This document shows, piece by piece, positions 43,892 to 58,358 of a DNA stretch of 64,000 nt. The stretch is taken from the NCBI RefSeq assembly GCF_016219575.1, contig NZ_JACRMG010000005.1, forward strand, positions 124,001 through 188,000, written 5' to 3'. How positions within the stretch are numbered: position 1 is the stretch's first letter; each line of letters starts with the position of its first letter. Made by a program: the position numbers and the translations under genes. The notes beneath the pieces were generated by a model. It saw only the letters and a list, made by a program, of their open reading frames with translations, was not told the DNA's origin and made no database searches. This DNA is from Bradyrhizobium sp. Lineage in GTDB: Bacteria > Pseudomonadota > Alphaproteobacteria > Rhizobiales > Xanthobacteraceae.

Positions 43892-44377
43892 TTACGCCGC
43901 TTCGCCTTCTTCCTTGGCCGGCGCCAGGATCTTCACCGAACCGCCGGCCTTCTCGACCGCCGCGATGGCGGACTTGGAGGCGCCGTGCACCTCGATATTC
44001 AGCTTGGCCTTGAGCTCGCCGCGGCCGAGCAACCGGATGCCGCCCTTGGCGCGGCGAACGACGCCCGACTTGACCAGCGATTCCGCGTTGACGGTTTCCT
44101 TGACGTCGATCAGCTTGGAATCGACCGCCTGCTGAATCCGGTCGAGATTGATCTCGGCGAACTCGACGCGGAAAATGTTGTTGAAGCCGCGCTTGGGCAG
44201 CCGGCGATGCAGCGGCATCTGGCCGCCTTCAAAGCCCTTGATGCGGACGCCCGAACGCGCGGTCTGGCCCTTGCCGCCACGGCCCGAGGTCTTGCCCTTG
44301 CCGGAACCGATGCCGCGGCCGACGCGCATGCGCTTCTTGCGCGAGCCGGCGTTGTCGGCGATATCGCTGAGCTTCAT
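43892..44377 (-). CDS. rplO: 50S ribosomal protein L15
   Basis: 161 residues. [38 protein letters not shown] is the classic L15 start, and [20 protein letters not shown] follows. The C-terminal half has [41 protein letters not shown] late assembly protein of the 50S subunit. The gap from rpmD holds the palindrome at 44399. Confidence 0.97.
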   Translation of the reverse strand: MKLSDIADNAGSRKKRMRVGRGIGSGKGKTSGRGGKGQTARSGVRIKGFEGGQMPLHRRLPKRGFNNIFRVEFAEINLDRIQQAVDSKLIDVKETVNAESLVKSGVVRRAKGGIRLLGRGELKAKLNIEVHGASKSAIAAVEKAGGSVKILAPAKEEGEAA

Positions 44378-44398
44378 CGTTCGCTTCCTTGTTCCTGA

Positions 44399-44443
44399 AG
44401 CTGATCTTGACCGAAAACCGGTCCCCGTTTTTCGGGATCAGCT
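44399..44443. repeat. Palindromic repeat in the rpmD-rplO gap
   Basis: AGCTGATC (44399-44406) pairs with GATCAGCT (44436-44443), with CCGAAAACCGG and CCGTTTTTCGGG inside. It is a diverged relative of the element at 13601-13649 (same GATC arms, same AAAACCGG core). Confidence 0.75.
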
Positions 44444-44452
44444 CCTGTCTAA

Positions 44453-44647
44453 TTACTTATCGCCGACGACGCGGACGATATGTTGAACCTTGGCGATCAT
44501 GCCGCGAACTTCCGGGGTGTCCGGCAGTTCGGCAGTGCGGCCGATCTTGTTGAGCTTGAGGCCGATCAGGGTCGAGCGCTGCGAGTGATGGCGGCGGATT
44601 GCGCTGCCGGTCTGCTCGATCTTGATCGTCTTTGCGGCCTTGGCCAT
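44453..44647 (-). CDS. rpmD: 50S ribosomal protein L30
   Basis: 64 residues: [56 protein letters not shown], the usual short bacterial L30. It is 21 bases after rpsE. Confidence 0.96.
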   Translation of the reverse strand: MAKAAKTIKIEQTGSAIRRHHSQRSTLIGLKLNKIGRTAELPDTPEVRGMIAKVQHIVRVVGDK

Positions 44648-44668
44648 GACTTAACTCCGATCAGCCGA

Positions 44669-45244
44669 TTAGTCCGCCGCTGCTTCGGCGTCACCGCCGA
44701 CGCGGCGCGACTGCAGGGTGGAAACCTTGATGTTGCGGCGCGCTGCGACCGAGCGCGGCGAATCCTGGTGCTTCAGCGCGTTGAAGGTGGCGCGAACCAT
44801 GTTGTAGGGGTTCGACGAGCCGATCGACTTGGCAACCACGTCCTGGATGCCGAGCGTCTCGAACACCGCGCGCATCGGGCCGCCGGCGATGATGCCGGTA
44901 CCGGCCGGAGCCGCACGCAGGTAGACGCGGCCGGCGCCGTGACGGCCGAAGATGTCGTGGTGCAGCGTGCGGCCCTCGCGAAGAGCCACGCGCGTCAAAT
45001 TGCGCTTGGCCGATTCGGTCGCCTTGCGGATCGCTTCGGGCACTTCGCGCGCCTTGCCGTGACCGAAACCGACCCGGCCCTTCTGGTCGCCGATCACGAC
45101 CAGCGCCGCAAAGCCGAAGCGCTTGCCGCCCTTGACGACCTTCGCCACGCGATTGATGTGGACGAGCTTGTCGACGAACTCGCTGTCGCGCTCCTCGCGC
45201 TCCCTGCTCCGTTCGCGTCCGCCGCGTTCGCGTTCACCTGCCAT
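44669..45244 (-). CDS. rpsE: 30S ribosomal protein S5
   Basis: 191 residues from the ATG at 45244; an in-frame TTG at 45256 is less likely. A charged extension rich in Arg and Glu ([20 protein letters not shown]) precedes the S5 core: [54 protein letters not shown], then [17 protein letters not shown]. It guards decoding fidelity and helicase activity at the mRNA entry. Confidence 0.97.
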   Translation of the reverse strand: MAGERERGGRERSREREERDSEFVDKLVHINRVAKVVKGGKRFGFAALVVIGDQKGRVGFGHGKAREVPEAIRKATESAKRNLTRVALREGRTLHHDIFGRHGAGRVYLRAAPAGTGIIAGGPMRAVFETLGIQDVVAKSIGSSNPYNMVRATFNALKHQDSPRSVAARRNIKVSTLQSRRVGGDAEAAAD

Positions 45245-45300
45245 GGTGTTTTCCAATCTCTAGAGGGCCAAGCGCCCCTGTCCTCGTAAATATCCAAACC

Positions 45301-45663
45301 TTAGAAGCTGAGCCCGCTCTCGCGCGCAGCGTCCGCAAGCGCCTTGACGCGCCCGTGGTAGAGATAGCTACCGCGGTCGAACACGACTTCCTTGACACCC
45401 TTCTGCACGGCGCGTTCGGCAAGCAGCTTGCCGACCGCCTTGGCCGCGTCGATGTTGGCGCCGGTCTTGCCGCCGTCCCGCAGAGACTTCTCCAGCGACG
45501 AGGCGGAAGCCACCGTCTCGCCCTTCAGGTCGTCGATGACCTGGGCGTAGATGTGCTTCGACGAGCGGAACACGGACAGGCGCGGACGGCCGTTGGCCGA
45601 GCGGCGCAGCGAGATGCGCACGCGCTGCTTGCGCCGGGCATTCGTAACTTTCAATTGCGACAT
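45301..45663 (-). CDS. rplR: 50S ribosomal protein L18
   Basis: 120 residues: [36 protein letters not shown] at the start and [29 protein letters not shown] at the end. It binds 5S rRNA together with L5. 11 bases after rplF. Confidence 0.97.
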   Translation of the reverse strand: MSQLKVTNARRKQRVRISLRRSANGRPRLSVFRSSKHIYAQVIDDLKGETVASASSLEKSLRDGGKTGANIDAAKAVGKLLAERAVQKGVKEVVFDRGSYLYHGRVKALADAARESGLSF

Positions 45664-45674
45664 GACCGGCTCCG

Positions 45675-46208
45675 TTACTTCTTCTTGCCTTCCTTGCGGA
45701 AGATGAATTCCCCGGCGTACTTCACGCCCTTGCCCTTGTAGGGCTCCGGCGGACGGTAGGCGCGGATTTCCGCGGCGACCTGGCCGACACGCTGCGAGTC
45801 GCTGCCGGTGATCGTGATCTCGGTCGGCTTCGGCACGGTAACCGTGATGCCTTCCGGGATCGCATAGACCACGTCGTGGCTGTAGCCGAGCGCGAGTTGC
45901 AGGTTCTTGCCCTGCATCGCGGCGCGATAGCCGACGCCGGTGATCTCCAGCTTCTTCTCGAAACCCTTGGTGACGCCCTCGACGAGGTTCGCGACCTGGG
46001 CGCGCGCGGTGCCGTACATCGCCCGTGCACGGTTGGTCTCGGCGCGCGGAGCGACCTTGACCTGGCCGTTCTCGAACTTCACCTCGACATCGTCATGCGC
46101 GACGAAGGAAAGCGTGCCCTTGGGCCCCTTCATCTTCACCGTCTGCCCTTCGACCGTCGCCGTCACACCGGACGGGACAGTCACAGGCCGTTTGCCAACA
46201 CGTGACAT
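45675..46208 (-). CDS. rplF: 50S ribosomal protein L6
   Basis: 177 residues in two duplicated domains: [33 protein letters not shown] and then [25 protein letters not shown], with the C-terminal [26 protein letters not shown]. It sits near the factor-binding site of the 50S subunit. Confidence 0.98.
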   Translation of the reverse strand: MSRVGKRPVTVPSGVTATVEGQTVKMKGPKGTLSFVAHDDVEVKFENGQVKVAPRAETNRARAMYGTARAQVANLVEGVTKGFEKKLEITGVGYRAAMQGKNLQLALGYSHDVVYAIPEGITVTVPKPTEITITGSDSQRVGQVAAEIRAYRPPEPYKGKGVKYAGEFIFRKEGKKK

Positions 46209-46222
46209 TGCTCAATCCCTTC

Positions 46223-46621
46223 TCAGAACACCGTGAAGAGAACTTCGCCGCCCACATTCGCGTCGCGCGCGTCGTGGTCGGCCATGATTCCCTTCGGCGT
46301 CGACAACACCGAAATGCCGAGACCGTTGTTCACGCGCGGCAGGTTCTTCACCGAGGCGTAAACGCGGCGGCCCGGCTTGGACACCCGCTCGATCTCGCGG
46401 ATGACCGGCTCGCCGTCGAAATATTTCAGCTCGATCTCGAGCTCGCTGCGGCCGGACGGATGCTCCACGCTGGCATAGCCGCGGATGTAGCCTTCCGACT
46501 TCAGCACCTCGAGCACGTTGGCGCGCATGCGCGAGCCCGGGCTCGAGACCTTGGACTTGGAACGCATCTGCGCGTTGCGGATGCGGGTGATCAGATCGCT
46601 GATAGGATCGTGCGTCGACAT
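46223..46621 (-). CDS. rpsH: 30S ribosomal protein S8
   Basis: 132 residues: [46 protein letters not shown], and C-terminal [39 protein letters not shown]. It binds central 16S rRNA; in enterobacteria it also represses the spc mRNA. Confidence 0.97.
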   Translation of the reverse strand: MSTHDPISDLITRIRNAQMRSKSKVSSPGSRMRANVLEVLKSEGYIRGYASVEHPSGRSELEIELKYFDGEPVIREIERVSKPGRRVYASVKNLPRVNNGLGISVLSTPKGIMADHDARDANVGGEVLFTVF

Positions 46622-46633
46622 GTCCGATCCTCC

Positions 46634-46939
46634 TTACCAGCTCGACTTCACCAGGCCCGGAACCAGGCCCTTGGAGCCGAGTTCACGCAGCGCGATGCGG
46701 CTGAGCTTGTTCTTGCGATAGGTCGAGCGCGGACGGCCGCTCATCTCGCAGCGGTTGCGGATGCGGGTCGCGGACGAATTGCGCGGCATCTGGGCGAGCT
46801 TCAGCGTGGCGGCGAACCGCTCTTCCATCGGCCGCTTCTTGTCGGCGATGATCGCCTTCAGCTTGGCGCGCGCCGGCGCGGCGTTCTTCGTCATGCGCTT
46901 GCGCCGGTTGTTCTTCTCGATCGAACTCTTCTTTGCCAT
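46634..46939 (-). CDS. rpsN: 30S ribosomal protein S14, zinc-free form
   Basis: 101 residues, the long form without the CXXC zinc motif: [34 protein letters not shown] and [40 protein letters not shown]. The single Cys cannot bind zinc. 12 bases before rpsH. Confidence 0.97.
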   Translation of the reverse strand: MAKKSSIEKNNRRKRMTKNAAPARAKLKAIIADKKRPMEERFAATLKLAQMPRNSSATRIRNRCEMSGRPRSTYRKNKLSRIALRELGSKGLVPGLVKSSW

Positions 46940-46983
46940 CTAGGGCTCCTGGGTATCCGCGTTTGAGAGGCTTGGTCGGCCGC

Positions 46984-47533
<550 letters not shown>

Positions 47534-47541
<8 letters not shown>

Positions 47542-47848
47542 CGATCTCTGCTCCCGTGCTCTTGGCAACGCGAACCTTCTTGCCATCAGCATGAATCTTG
47601 AAACCCACCCGGGTCGGTTTCCCGTCCTTGCCGAGATAGGCGATATTGGACAAATGGATCGGCGCTTCCTTGGAGATGATGCCGCCTTCCTGGTTCTGGG
47701 TCTGCTTCTGGTGGCGCTTCACCATGTTGACGCCGCGCACCAGCGCCATGTTCTCGTCGGGGCGCACCTCGAACACCTCGCCGGTCCGGCCCTTGTCGCG
47801 GCCGTTCAGCACGATCACCTTGTCGCCCTTGCGGATCTTGGCAGCCAT
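47534..47848 (-). CDS. rplX: 50S ribosomal protein L24
   Basis: 104 residues from the ATG at 47848, whose A is the last base of the rplN stop (TGATG). KOW motif: [45 protein letters not shown]. Assembly initiator of the 50S subunit. The end overlaps rplE. Confidence 0.97.
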
Positions 47849-48216
47849 CACAGCACCTCCGGCGCGAGCGAAATGATCTTCATGTGGTTCTTGGCGCGAA
47901 GCTCGCGCGGCACGGGCCCGAAGATACGGGTGCCGACCGGCTCCGACTGGTTGTTGATCAGCACGGCGGCGTTGCGGTCGAAGCGGATGACCGAACCGTC
48001 GGGACGGCGGATATCCTTGCGGACACGCACCACCACGGCCTTCATCACGTCGCCCTTCTTCACCTTGCCGCGCGGAATGGCTTCCTTGATCGACACAACG
48101 ATAACGTCGCCCACCGTGGCATAGCGGCGCTTGGAGCCTCCAAGCACCTTGATGCACATGACACGGCGTGCGCCTGAATTATCGGCCACGTCGAGGTTGG
48201 TCTGCATCTGAATCAT
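47848..48216 (-). CDS. rplN: 50S ribosomal protein L14
   Basis: 122 residues: [57 protein letters not shown] and the L14 end [24 protein letters not shown]. It forms an inter-subunit bridge. Confidence 0.98.
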   Translation of the reverse strand: MIQMQTNLDVADNSGARRVMCIKVLGGSKRRYATVGDVIVVSIKEAIPRGKVKKGDVMKAVVVRVRKDIRRPDGSVIRFDRNAAVLINNQSEPVGTRIFGPVPRELRAKNHMKIISLAPEVL

Positions 48217-48299
48217 TGATGCACCTCGTCCTCTTTCTGCGCTCTATTGCGCCCAAAATTTCCCTGACTGAAAGTCCGGCCTCGCGGCCAGGCCTATCG

Positions 48300-48548
48300 T
48301 CAGGCCGTTTTCCTGTGTTCGCCCCGGACCACGGTCCAGCGCTTCAACTTCGAGATCGGCTTGCTCTCCTCGATCCACACCGTGTCGCCCGGCTTGAACT
48401 GGTTGTTCTCGTCGTGCGCGTGGTAGTTCTTGGAGCGGCGGATCGTCTTCTTGTAGATCGGATGGGTGAAGCGGCGATCGACGCGCACCACCACCGTCTT
48501 GGCTTGCTTGTCGCTGACGACCACGCCTTGAAGCGTACGTTTCGGCAT
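48300..48548 (-). CDS. rpsQ: 30S ribosomal protein S17
   Basis: 82 residues: [61 protein letters not shown]. Primary 16S rRNA binding protein. 9 bases after rpmC; 83 before rplN. Confidence 0.97.
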   Translation of the reverse strand: MPKRTLQGVVVSDKQAKTVVVRVDRRFTHPIYKKTIRRSKNYHAHDENNQFKPGDTVWIEESKPISKLKRWTVVRGEHRKTA

Positions 48549-48557
48549 ATCGGCCTC

Positions 48558-48764
48558 TTACTTCTTCTTCGCGCGCTGCTGGGCAGCGATGGTCTTGATA
48601 CGGGCGATGTCGCGGCGGGCTTCGCGCAGCCGCGACGTGTTCTCCAGCTGCCCGGTGGCACGCTGGAAACGCAGGTTGAAGCGCTCCTTCTTCAGATTGA
48701 GGACGGCGTCCTCCCTCTGATCGTCGGTCATCGCGCGAATGTCTTCGACTTTCATCTCGGCCAT
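48558..48764 (-). CDS. rpmC: 50S ribosomal protein L29
   Basis: 68 residues: [63 protein letters not shown]. Lies at the exit of the tunnel, where SRP and trigger factor dock. Confidence 0.97.
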   Translation of the reverse strand: MAEMKVEDIRAMTDDQREDAVLNLKKERFNLRFQRATGQLENTSRLREARRDIARIKTIAAQQRAKKK

Positions 48765-48769
48765 GTCGG

Positions 48770-49183
48770 TTACTCCGCGATGCGCGCGACGAAGCGCGTC
48801 TTGATCGGCAGCTTGGCGGCGGCCAGCGCAAGCGCTTCCTTGGCGATCTGCACGGTGACGCCATCGATCTCGAACATCACGCGGCCGGGCTTGATCCGCG
48901 CCACCCAGAATTCCGGCGTGCCCTTGCCGGAGCCCATGCGGACTTCGGCGGGCTTCTTCGACACGGGAACGTCGGGGAATACGCGGATCCAGACGCGGCC
49001 GGCGCGCTTCATGTGGCGGGTCAGCGCACGGCGGGCGGCCTCGATCTGCCGCGCGGTGACGCGATCGGGCTCCATCGCCTTCAGGCCGTACTGGCCGAAC
49101 GACAACGTTGCGCCCGAAGTCGCGGTGCCGTGGATACGGCCCTTATGCGCCTTCCGGAACTTCGTTTTCTTTGGTTGCATCAT
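48770..49183 (-). CDS. rplP: 50S ribosomal protein L16
   Basis: 137 residues; two ATGs stand side by side at 49183 and 49180. Signatures: [69 protein letters not shown]. It supports the A-site tRNA. Five bases separate it from rpmC. Confidence 0.97.
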   Translation of the reverse strand: MMQPKKTKFRKAHKGRIHGTATSGATLSFGQYGLKAMEPDRVTARQIEAARRALTRHMKRAGRVWIRVFPDVPVSKKPAEVRMGSGKGTPEFWVARIKPGRVMFEIDGVTVQIAKEALALAAAKLPIKTRFVARIAE

Positions 49184-49213
49184 GGCTTTACGCCCTCAAA
49201 CTCTCTGTTCGGT

Positions 49214-49915
49214 TCAGGCAGCGTCGCGACGCGGACGCGAACTGCCCTCGCCCTCGGCCATCTTCTTGTCCTGGGCCATCGGATCGTGCTCGAGGATCTC
49301 GCCCTTGAAGATCCAGACCTTGACGCCGCAGGTGCCGAAGGTGGTGAACGCGGTGGCAACTCCGTAGTCGACGTCGGCGCGCAGCGTGTGCAGCGGCACG
49401 CGGCCCTCGCGGTACCACTCCATGCGGGCGATTTCGGCGCCGCCGAGGCGGCCCGAGCAGTTGATGCGGATGCCCTCGGCGCCGAGGCGCATCGCCGACT
49501 GCACGGCGCGTTTCATGGCGCGGCGGAACGCGACGCGGCGCTCGAGTTGCTGCGCGATCGATTCGGCGACCAGGGTGGCGTCGAGCTCGGGCTTGCGGAT
49601 TTCGACGATGTTGATGACGACGTCGGAATCGGTGATCTCGGCGACCTTCTTGCGCAACTTGTCGATGTCGGCGCCCTTCTTGCCGATCACCACGCCCGGA
49701 CGTGCCGAGTGGATGGTGACGCGGCACTTCTTGTGCGGACGCTCGATCACGATGCGGGCGACGGCCGCCTGCTTGAGCTCCTTGTGCAGGATCTCGCGGA
49801 TCTTGACGTCTTCGTGCAGCAGCTTGCCGTACTCGTTCTTGCCGGCAAACCAGCGGGAATCCCAGGTCCGGTTGATGCCGAGACGCAGCCCGATCGGATT
49901 GATCTTTTGACCCAT
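49214..49915 (-). CDS. rpsC: 30S ribosomal protein S3
   Basis: 233 residues: [36 protein letters not shown], the KH-type [29 protein letters not shown], and [35 protein letters not shown]. It binds mRNA at the entry channel. The last 15 residues are a charged tail. Confidence 0.98.
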   Translation of the reverse strand: MGQKINPIGLRLGINRTWDSRWFAGKNEYGKLLHEDVKIREILHKELKQAAVARIVIERPHKKCRVTIHSARPGVVIGKKGADIDKLRKKVAEITDSDVVINIVEIRKPELDATLVAESIAQQLERRVAFRRAMKRAVQSAMRLGAEGIRINCSGRLGGAEIARMEWYREGRVPLHTLRADVDYGVATAFTTFGTCGVKVWIFKGEILEHDPMAQDKKMAEGEGSSRPRRDAA

Positions 49916-49931
49916 CGTTTTCTCCTGCGCC

Positions 49932-50318
49932 TTAAGCGCCAGCCTCGGCCTCGACCTGACGAACCACGATGGTCAGGTGCGAGAACGGTTTGTAGACACG
50001 ACCCGAACGGCCACGGCCGCGCGGGGCGAAACGCTTCATCACGATGCCGTTGCCGACATGGGCCTCGGCAACGACGAGATCGTCGACATCGAGGTCATGG
50101 TTGTTCTCGGCGTTGGCGATCGCCGACTCCAGGCACTTCTTGACGTCGACCGCGATCCGCTTGCGCGAGAACTGCAGGTCGGCAAGCGCGGCCGCAGCCT
50201 TGCGGCCGCGAATCAGCTGCGCGACAAGATTGAGCTTCTGCGGAGAAACCCGCAGCATCCTGGCGACTGCCTTGGCCTCGTTATCGGCGAGGCTCCGTTC
50301 GCGCTTTGGTTTGCTCAT
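49932..50318 (-). CDS. rplV: 50S ribosomal protein L22
   Basis: 128 residues: [64 protein letters not shown] and the tunnel loop [25 protein letters not shown]. It lines the nascent-peptide tunnel. Confidence 0.98.
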   Translation of the reverse strand: MSKPKRERSLADNEAKAVARMLRVSPQKLNLVAQLIRGRKAAAALADLQFSRKRIAVDVKKCLESAIANAENNHDLDVDDLVVAEAHVGNGIVMKRFAPRGRGRSGRVYKPFSHLTIVVRQVEAEAGA

Positions 50319-50328
50319 CGTCTAATCC

Positions 50329-50607
50329 TCAAGCCTTCTTGGCTTTCTTGTCGCCCGAATGGCCGTGGAAGGTGCGGGTCGGCGAGAACTCGCCGAACTT
50401 GTGACCAACCATTTCCTCGTTGATCGACACCGGCACGTGCTTCTGGCCGTTGTAGACGCCGAACACCAGGCCCACGAACTGCGGCAGGATGGTCGAGCGG
50501 CGGCTCCAGATCTTGATCACGTCGTGACGGCCGGACGCGCGCGCCGCATCTGCCTTCTTCAGCAGCGAAGCTTCGACGAACGGGCCTTTCCAGACTGAAC
50601 GAACCAT
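50329..50607 (-). CDS. rpsS: 30S ribosomal protein S19
   Basis: 92 residues: [83 protein letters not shown]. Head protein of the 30S subunit. Confidence 0.98.
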   Translation of the reverse strand: MVRSVWKGPFVEASLLKKADAARASGRHDVIKIWSRRSTILPQFVGLVFGVYNGQKHVPVSINEEMVGHKFGEFSPTRTFHGHSGDKKAKKA

Positions 50608-50619
50608 GTCCGGTGTTCC

Positions 50620-51453
50620 TTACTTCTTCCGCTTGTGGCGGCTTAGGAGAATGAATTTGTCGGTCGACTTGTTGGACCGGGTCTTCTTGCCCTTGGTCGG
50701 CTTGCCCCACGGGGTGACCGGGTGGCGGCCGCCCGAGGTGCGGCCTTCGCCGCCGCCGTGCGGATGGTCGATCGGGTTCATGACGACGCCGCGGTTATGC
50801 GGGCGCCAGCCCAGCCAGCGGGTGCGGCCGGCCTTGCCGATCGAGATGTTCATGTGGTCGGGGTTCGACACCGCGCCGATGGTGCCGCGGCAACGGCCGT
50901 GCACGAGGCGCTGCTCACCCGAGTTCAGGCGGACGATGACGTAGTCCTGGTCGCGGCCGACGAGCTGGGCGTAGGTGCCGGCGGAGCGCGCCAGCTGGCC
51001 GCCCTTGCCGATCTTGAGCTCGATGTTGTGCACGATGGTGCCGACCGGCATGTTGCCGAGCGGCATGACGTTGCCCGGCTTCACGTCGACATGGCTGCCG
51101 GCGATCACGGTGTCGCCCACGGCCAGGCGCTGCGGCGCCAGAATGTAGGCCTGCTCGCCGTCGGCATACTTCACCAGCGCGATGAACGCGGTGCGGTTCG
51201 GATCATACTCCAGGCGCTCGACGACAGCGGCGACGTCGACCTTGTCGCGCTTGAAGTCGACCATGCGGTAGGCCTTCTTGTGGCCGCCGCCGCGGAAACG
51301 CACGGTGATGCGCCCGTTATTGTTGCGGCCGCCGGTCGACTGCTTGCCCTCGGTCAGCGCCTTGACGGGCTTGCCCTTGTAGAGCGCCGAACGATCGACC
51401 ATCACCAGCTGGCGCTGGCCCGGCGTCGTGGGGTTGAATTTTTTCAGTGCCAT
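50620..51453 (-). CDS. rplB: 50S ribosomal protein L2
   Basis: 277 residues: [47 protein letters not shown] and the peptidyl-transferase loop region [33 protein letters not shown] with its conserved His. Needed for subunit joining. Confidence 0.98.
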   Translation of the reverse strand: MALKKFNPTTPGQRQLVMVDRSALYKGKPVKALTEGKQSTGGRNNNGRITVRFRGGGHKKAYRMVDFKRDKVDVAAVVERLEYDPNRTAFIALVKYADGEQAYILAPQRLAVGDTVIAGSHVDVKPGNVMPLGNMPVGTIVHNIELKIGKGGQLARSAGTYAQLVGRDQDYVIVRLNSGEQRLVHGRCRGTIGAVSNPDHMNISIGKAGRTRWLGWRPHNRGVVMNPIDHPHGGGEGRTSGGRHPVTPWGKPTKGKKTRSNKSTDKFILLSRHKRKK

Positions 51454-51465
51454 TGACGTTACGCC

Positions 51466-51765
51466 CTATAGACCGGTGGTGACGTCGATACGGTGGCCCT
51501 CTTCGAGGGTCACGATCGCCCGCTTCACGTCCGACTGCGAACCGAAATTGCCGCGGAACATCTTGGTCTTGCCCTTGCGGACCAGCGTGTTCACGCTCTT
51601 GACCTTGACGTCGAACAGCTTCTCGACGGCTTCCTTGATCTGCGGCTTCGTCGCCTTGGCCGCAACCTTGAACATGACCTTGTTGTGCTCGGAGGCGAGC
51701 GTCGCCTTTTCGGTCACAATCGGAGCCACGATGACGTCGTAATGGCGCGGATCGATGGTCTTCAT
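51466..51765 (-). CDS. rplW: 50S ribosomal protein L23
   Basis: 99 residues: [65 protein letters not shown]. Docking site for trigger factor and SRP. The ATG at 51765 overlaps the rplD stop by four bases (ATGA). Confidence 0.97.
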   Translation of the reverse strand: MKTIDPRHYDVIVAPIVTEKATLASEHNKVMFKVAAKATKPQIKEAVEKLFDVKVKSVNTLVRKGKTKMFRGNFGSQSDVKRAIVTLEEGHRIDVTTGL

Positions 51766-52382
51766 TTGAAGCGCGCCTCCAGCGCATCGACCGCCGCCTT
51801 GGTCAGCACGAGCTTCTGACGGCGGAGAATGTCGTAGACGTTGATGCCCTGGATCGGCAGCACGTCGATGTTAGGAATGTTGCGCGCGGCGCTCGCAAAG
51901 CCGGCATTGAGCTCGGCGCCGTCGATGATCAGCGCGTTGGTGAGCCCGAGGCCCGAGAAGCTGCCGACCAGAGCCTTGGTCTTGGCTTCCTTGAGCTGCG
52001 CGCTGTCGATCACCACCAGCCCGCCGTCCTTGGCTTTCGCCGACAGCGCATGCTTGAGCGCGAGCGCGCGGACCTTCTTGGGAAGATCAGTGGCGTGCGA
52101 ACGCACGACGGGACCGAACGCACGGCCGCCGCCGCGGAACTGCGGCACGCGGGCCGAGCCGTGACGGGCGCCGCCGGTGCCCTTCTGCTTGTACATCTTC
52201 TTGCCGGTGCGCCAGACGTCGGCGCGGCCTTGCGTCTTGTGCGTGCCGGCCTGGCGCTTGTTGAGCTGCCACTGCACGCAGCGCGCGATGATGTCGGCGC
52301 GCGGCTCGAGGCCGAAGATGGCGTCGGACAGCTGGACGGAGCCGGCGTCCTTGCCTTCAAGGGTTGTGACTTTCAGTTCCAT
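51762..52382 (-). CDS. rplD: 50S ribosomal protein L4
   Basis: 206 residues from the ATG at 52382 ([20 protein letters not shown]), one base after the rplC stop. Signatures: [40 protein letters not shown] and [42 protein letters not shown]4 lines the tunnel; in E. coli it also regulates the S10 operon. Confidence 0.97.
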   Translation of the reverse strand: MELKVTTLEGKDAGSVQLSDAIFGLEPRADIIARCVQWQLNKRQAGTHKTQGRADVWRTGKKMYKQKGTGGARHGSARVPQFRGGGRAFGPVVRSHATDLPKKVRALALKHALSAKAKDGGLVVIDSAQLKEAKTKALVGSFSGLGLTNALIIDGAELNAGFASAARNIPNIDVLPIQGINVYDILRRQKLVLTKAAVDALEARFK

Positions 52383-52383
52383 C

Positions 52384-53100
52384 TCACGCGCCCTCCTTCT
52401 CGGCCGGCGCTTCCGCAGCCTCGCCCGCGACCTTGAACTTGCCGGGCTTCGGCGCTTCCTTCGGCAGCGGCTTCTTGACGGCGTCGCGGACACGGATCCA
52501 GCCGCCCTTGGAGCCGGGAACGGCGCCTTCGACGAGGATCAGGCCGCGCTCGACGTCGGTCGAGACCACGCGCAGGTTCAGCGTGGTGATGCGGTCGACG
52601 CCCATGTGGCCGGGCATCTTCTTGTTCTTGAAGGTCTTGCCGGGGTCCTGACGGCCGCCGGTCGAACCGATCGAGCGATGCGAGACCGACACGCCGTGGG
52701 TGGCGCGCAGGCCGCCGAAATTCCAGCGCTTCATGCCGCCGGCAAAACCCTTGCCGACCGAGGTGCCGGTGACGTCGACGAACTGACCGGGCACGAAGTG
52801 ATCGGCCTGGATCTCGGCGCCGACCGGGATCAGAGCATCCTGCGAAACGCGGAATTCCGCGAGCTTGCGCTTCGGCTCGACCTTGGACGCGGCAAACTGG
52901 CCGCGCTCGGCCTTCGGCATGTAGACGGTCTTGCGGGAGCCGGAGCCGAGCTGCAGCGCAACGTAACCGTTTTTCTCGGTCGTGCGGTGGCCCAGCACCT
53001 GGCAGTTACCCAGCTTCAGCACGGTCACAGGGATGTGCTCGCCGGTCTCCGTAAAGACCCGCGTCATCCCGACCTTCTGTGCGATCACTCCGGAGCGCAT
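52384..53100 (-). CDS. rplC: 50S ribosomal protein L3
   Basis: 238 residues: [94 protein letters not shown]. The last 25 residues are an Ala/Glu/Lys/Pro tail, as often seen in alphaproteobacteria. An early 50S assembly protein. Confidence 0.98.
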   Translation of the reverse strand: MRSGVIAQKVGMTRVFTETGEHIPVTVLKLGNCQVLGHRTTEKNGYVALQLGSGSRKTVYMPKAERGQFAASKVEPKRKLAEFRVSQDALIPVGAEIQADHFVPGQFVDVTGTSVGKGFAGGMKRWNFGGLRATHGVSVSHRSIGSTGGRQDPGKTFKNKKMPGHMGVDRITTLNLRVVSTDVERGLILVEGAVPGSKGGWIRVRDAVKKPLPKEAPKPGKFKVAGEAAEAPAEKEGA

Positions 53101-53153
53101 CGTCGTGCTTCCTGTTCCTTACTGTCCGCTACCTGCGAACTTGATCCAAAAAC

Positions 53154-53462
53154 TTAGAGCTTGATCTCGACGTCGACACCGGCGGCCAAGTCGAGCTTCA
53201 TCAGGGCATCGACGGTCTGCGGGGTCGGGTCGACAATGTCGAGGAGGCGCTTGTGGGTGCGCATCTCGAATTGCTCGCGGCTCTTCTTGTCAACGTGCGG
53301 CGAACGGTTGACGGTGAACTTCTCGATGCGGGTCGGCAGCGGAATGGGTCCGCGCACCTGGGCACCGGTACGTTTCGCCGTGTTCACGATCTCGCGGGTC
53401 GACGTATCGAGGATTCGATGGTCGAACGCCTTGAGCCGGATGCGAATGTTTTGGCCGTTCAT
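53154..53462 (-). CDS. rpsJ: 30S ribosomal protein S10
   Basis: 102 residues from the ATG at 53462 ([20 protein letters not shown]); upstream open codons lie in repeat copy C. Also [47 protein letters not shown]. As NusE it also acts in antitermination and ties transcription to translation through NusG. Confidence 0.98.
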
Positions 53463-53481
53463 TGCCGTTTGTCTTTCTTTA

Positions 53482-53545
53482 GTGAGTGGCGAGTAGCGAA
53501 TAGCGAATGGATGATCCACTCGCTACTCGCCATTCCCTATTCGCT
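53482..53545. repeat. Hairpin repeat copy C (tuf-rpsJ gap)
   Basis: GTGAGTGGCGAGTAGCGAAT and GCGAATGGATG on the left pair with CACTCGCTACTCGCCATTCC and CTATTCGC on the right. It spans nearly the whole 85-base gap between tuf and rpsJ, two bases from the tuf stop. Confidence 0.82.
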
Positions 53546-53547
53546 TC

Positions 53548-54738
<1,191 letters not shown>

Positions 54739-54777
54739 TTGACTCTCCGTTCAATCGTTGACTGGCATCAACGATAA

Positions 54778-56850
<2,073 letters not shown>

Positions 56851-56880
56851 GGTCTGTTCCCTTGATTCCGATTTTCGCCG

Positions 56881-57366
<486 letters not shown>

Positions 57367-57738
57367 TTATTTCGGACGCTTGGCGCCGTACTTCGAACGG
57401 CGCTGCTTACGGTTCTTGACGCCCTGGGTATCCAGCACGCCGCGGAGGATGTGGTAGCGCACGCCGGGCAAATCCTTGACGCGGCCGCCGCGGATCATCA
57501 CCACCGAGTGCTCCTGAAGGTTATGGCCCTCGCCCGGGATGTAGCCGATCACCTCGAAGCCGTTGGTCAGGCGCACCTTGGCGACCTTGCGAAGCGCCGA
57601 GTTCGGCTTCTTCGGGGTCGTGGTGTAGACGCGCGTGCAAACGCCGCGCTTCTGCGGCGACTGCTGCAGCGCCGGCACCTTCTTGCGCGACTTCTGCACT
57701 TCGCGCGGATTTGCGATCAGCTGGTTGATCGTCGGCAT
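57367..57738 (-). CDS. rpsL: 30S ribosomal protein S12
   Basis: 123 residues: [57 protein letters not shown] and [30 protein letters not shown]. Lys43 and Lys88, the positions mutated in streptomycin resistance, are both the wild-type Lys. First gene of the cluster; GAGGGTGAAG lies just before the ATG. Confidence 0.99.
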   Translation of the reverse strand: MPTINQLIANPREVQKSRKKVPALQQSPQKRGVCTRVYTTTPKKPNSALRKVAKVRLTNGFEVIGYIPGEGHNLQEHSVVMIRGGRVKDLPGVRYHILRGVLDTQGVKNRKQRRSKYGAKRPK

Positions 57739-58358
57739 GTAGCCTTCACCCTCTTATTCACGCGCAACCGATGACCGGCAGCGCAAATTCTTGTTCGGGA
57801 CTAGCCGCCCTGTCCGGCCGCCTCGCGTGAAAACGTTCACGCAAAACGAAAACACGCCAACCACTCATTCCCTGAGTGGAAAGCGCTTCGACGCCACAGA
57901 GGACCGCGGATCAAGACCTCGAAGCGTTCGCTTTCCGGTCCGGCACCGAGGTCATGCATCCGAAATCGATCTCAAGAGCACTTGCTCAAGAGAACAAAAA
58001 TCGCACTGGCATTGCCTAGCTATGATCGACAGCGTTTGAGCGGCATTCGTCGAGGTTGGTGCCCGTCCCGGCCAAAAAAACCGTTCGGGGTGTTCCGTTC
58101 CGACGCTTGGCGTTGCTCACCGCCTGTCGTGAAGTGGGCGCCTTGTATAAGCCCCACATAGTCAAGTCAAGGCGAAACAGAGGCTTGGAAAGGCTTCTGG
58201 CGCTTGCAAAATCTGGGGTCGCGAGGGGTTCGCTGCAAGGCATGTCGCGGCAACAAAAGGCAAGCCGGAAGCGCCTTCGCGAGCATCATCTTTCCCCGCC
58301 CCACCATCGAGCGGTCGACAAGGCCGGCCGGCAGAACAAAAGGGGTATTATAATACTA
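57739..58358. other. Long gap upstream of rpsL
   Basis: 620 bases between the str operon and the GNAT-like gene, both on the minus strand. It holds a promoter candidate (58144-58170) and short hairpins such as GCGTGAAAACGTTCACGC (57826-57843) and CCACTCATTCCCTGAGTGG (57861-57879). I found no tRNA or convincing ORF. GC is lower than in the genes around it. Confidence 0.55.
58144..58170 (-). promoter_or_regulatory. Sigma70-like promoter candidate for the str operon
   Basis: On the minus strand CTTGACT gives a -35 TTGACT at 58170-58165 and TATACA a -10 at 58149-58144, 15 bases apart. A second overlapping TTGACT lies 5 bases further on. Transcription would start near 58137 and leave a leader of about 400 bases before rpsL. 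Spacing is one or two bases short of ideal. Confidence 0.45.

Noticed and set aside
58016..58243. 75-codon minus-strand frame upstream of rpsL
   Set aside because: It lies across the promoter candidate, has no ribosome site and no coding character.
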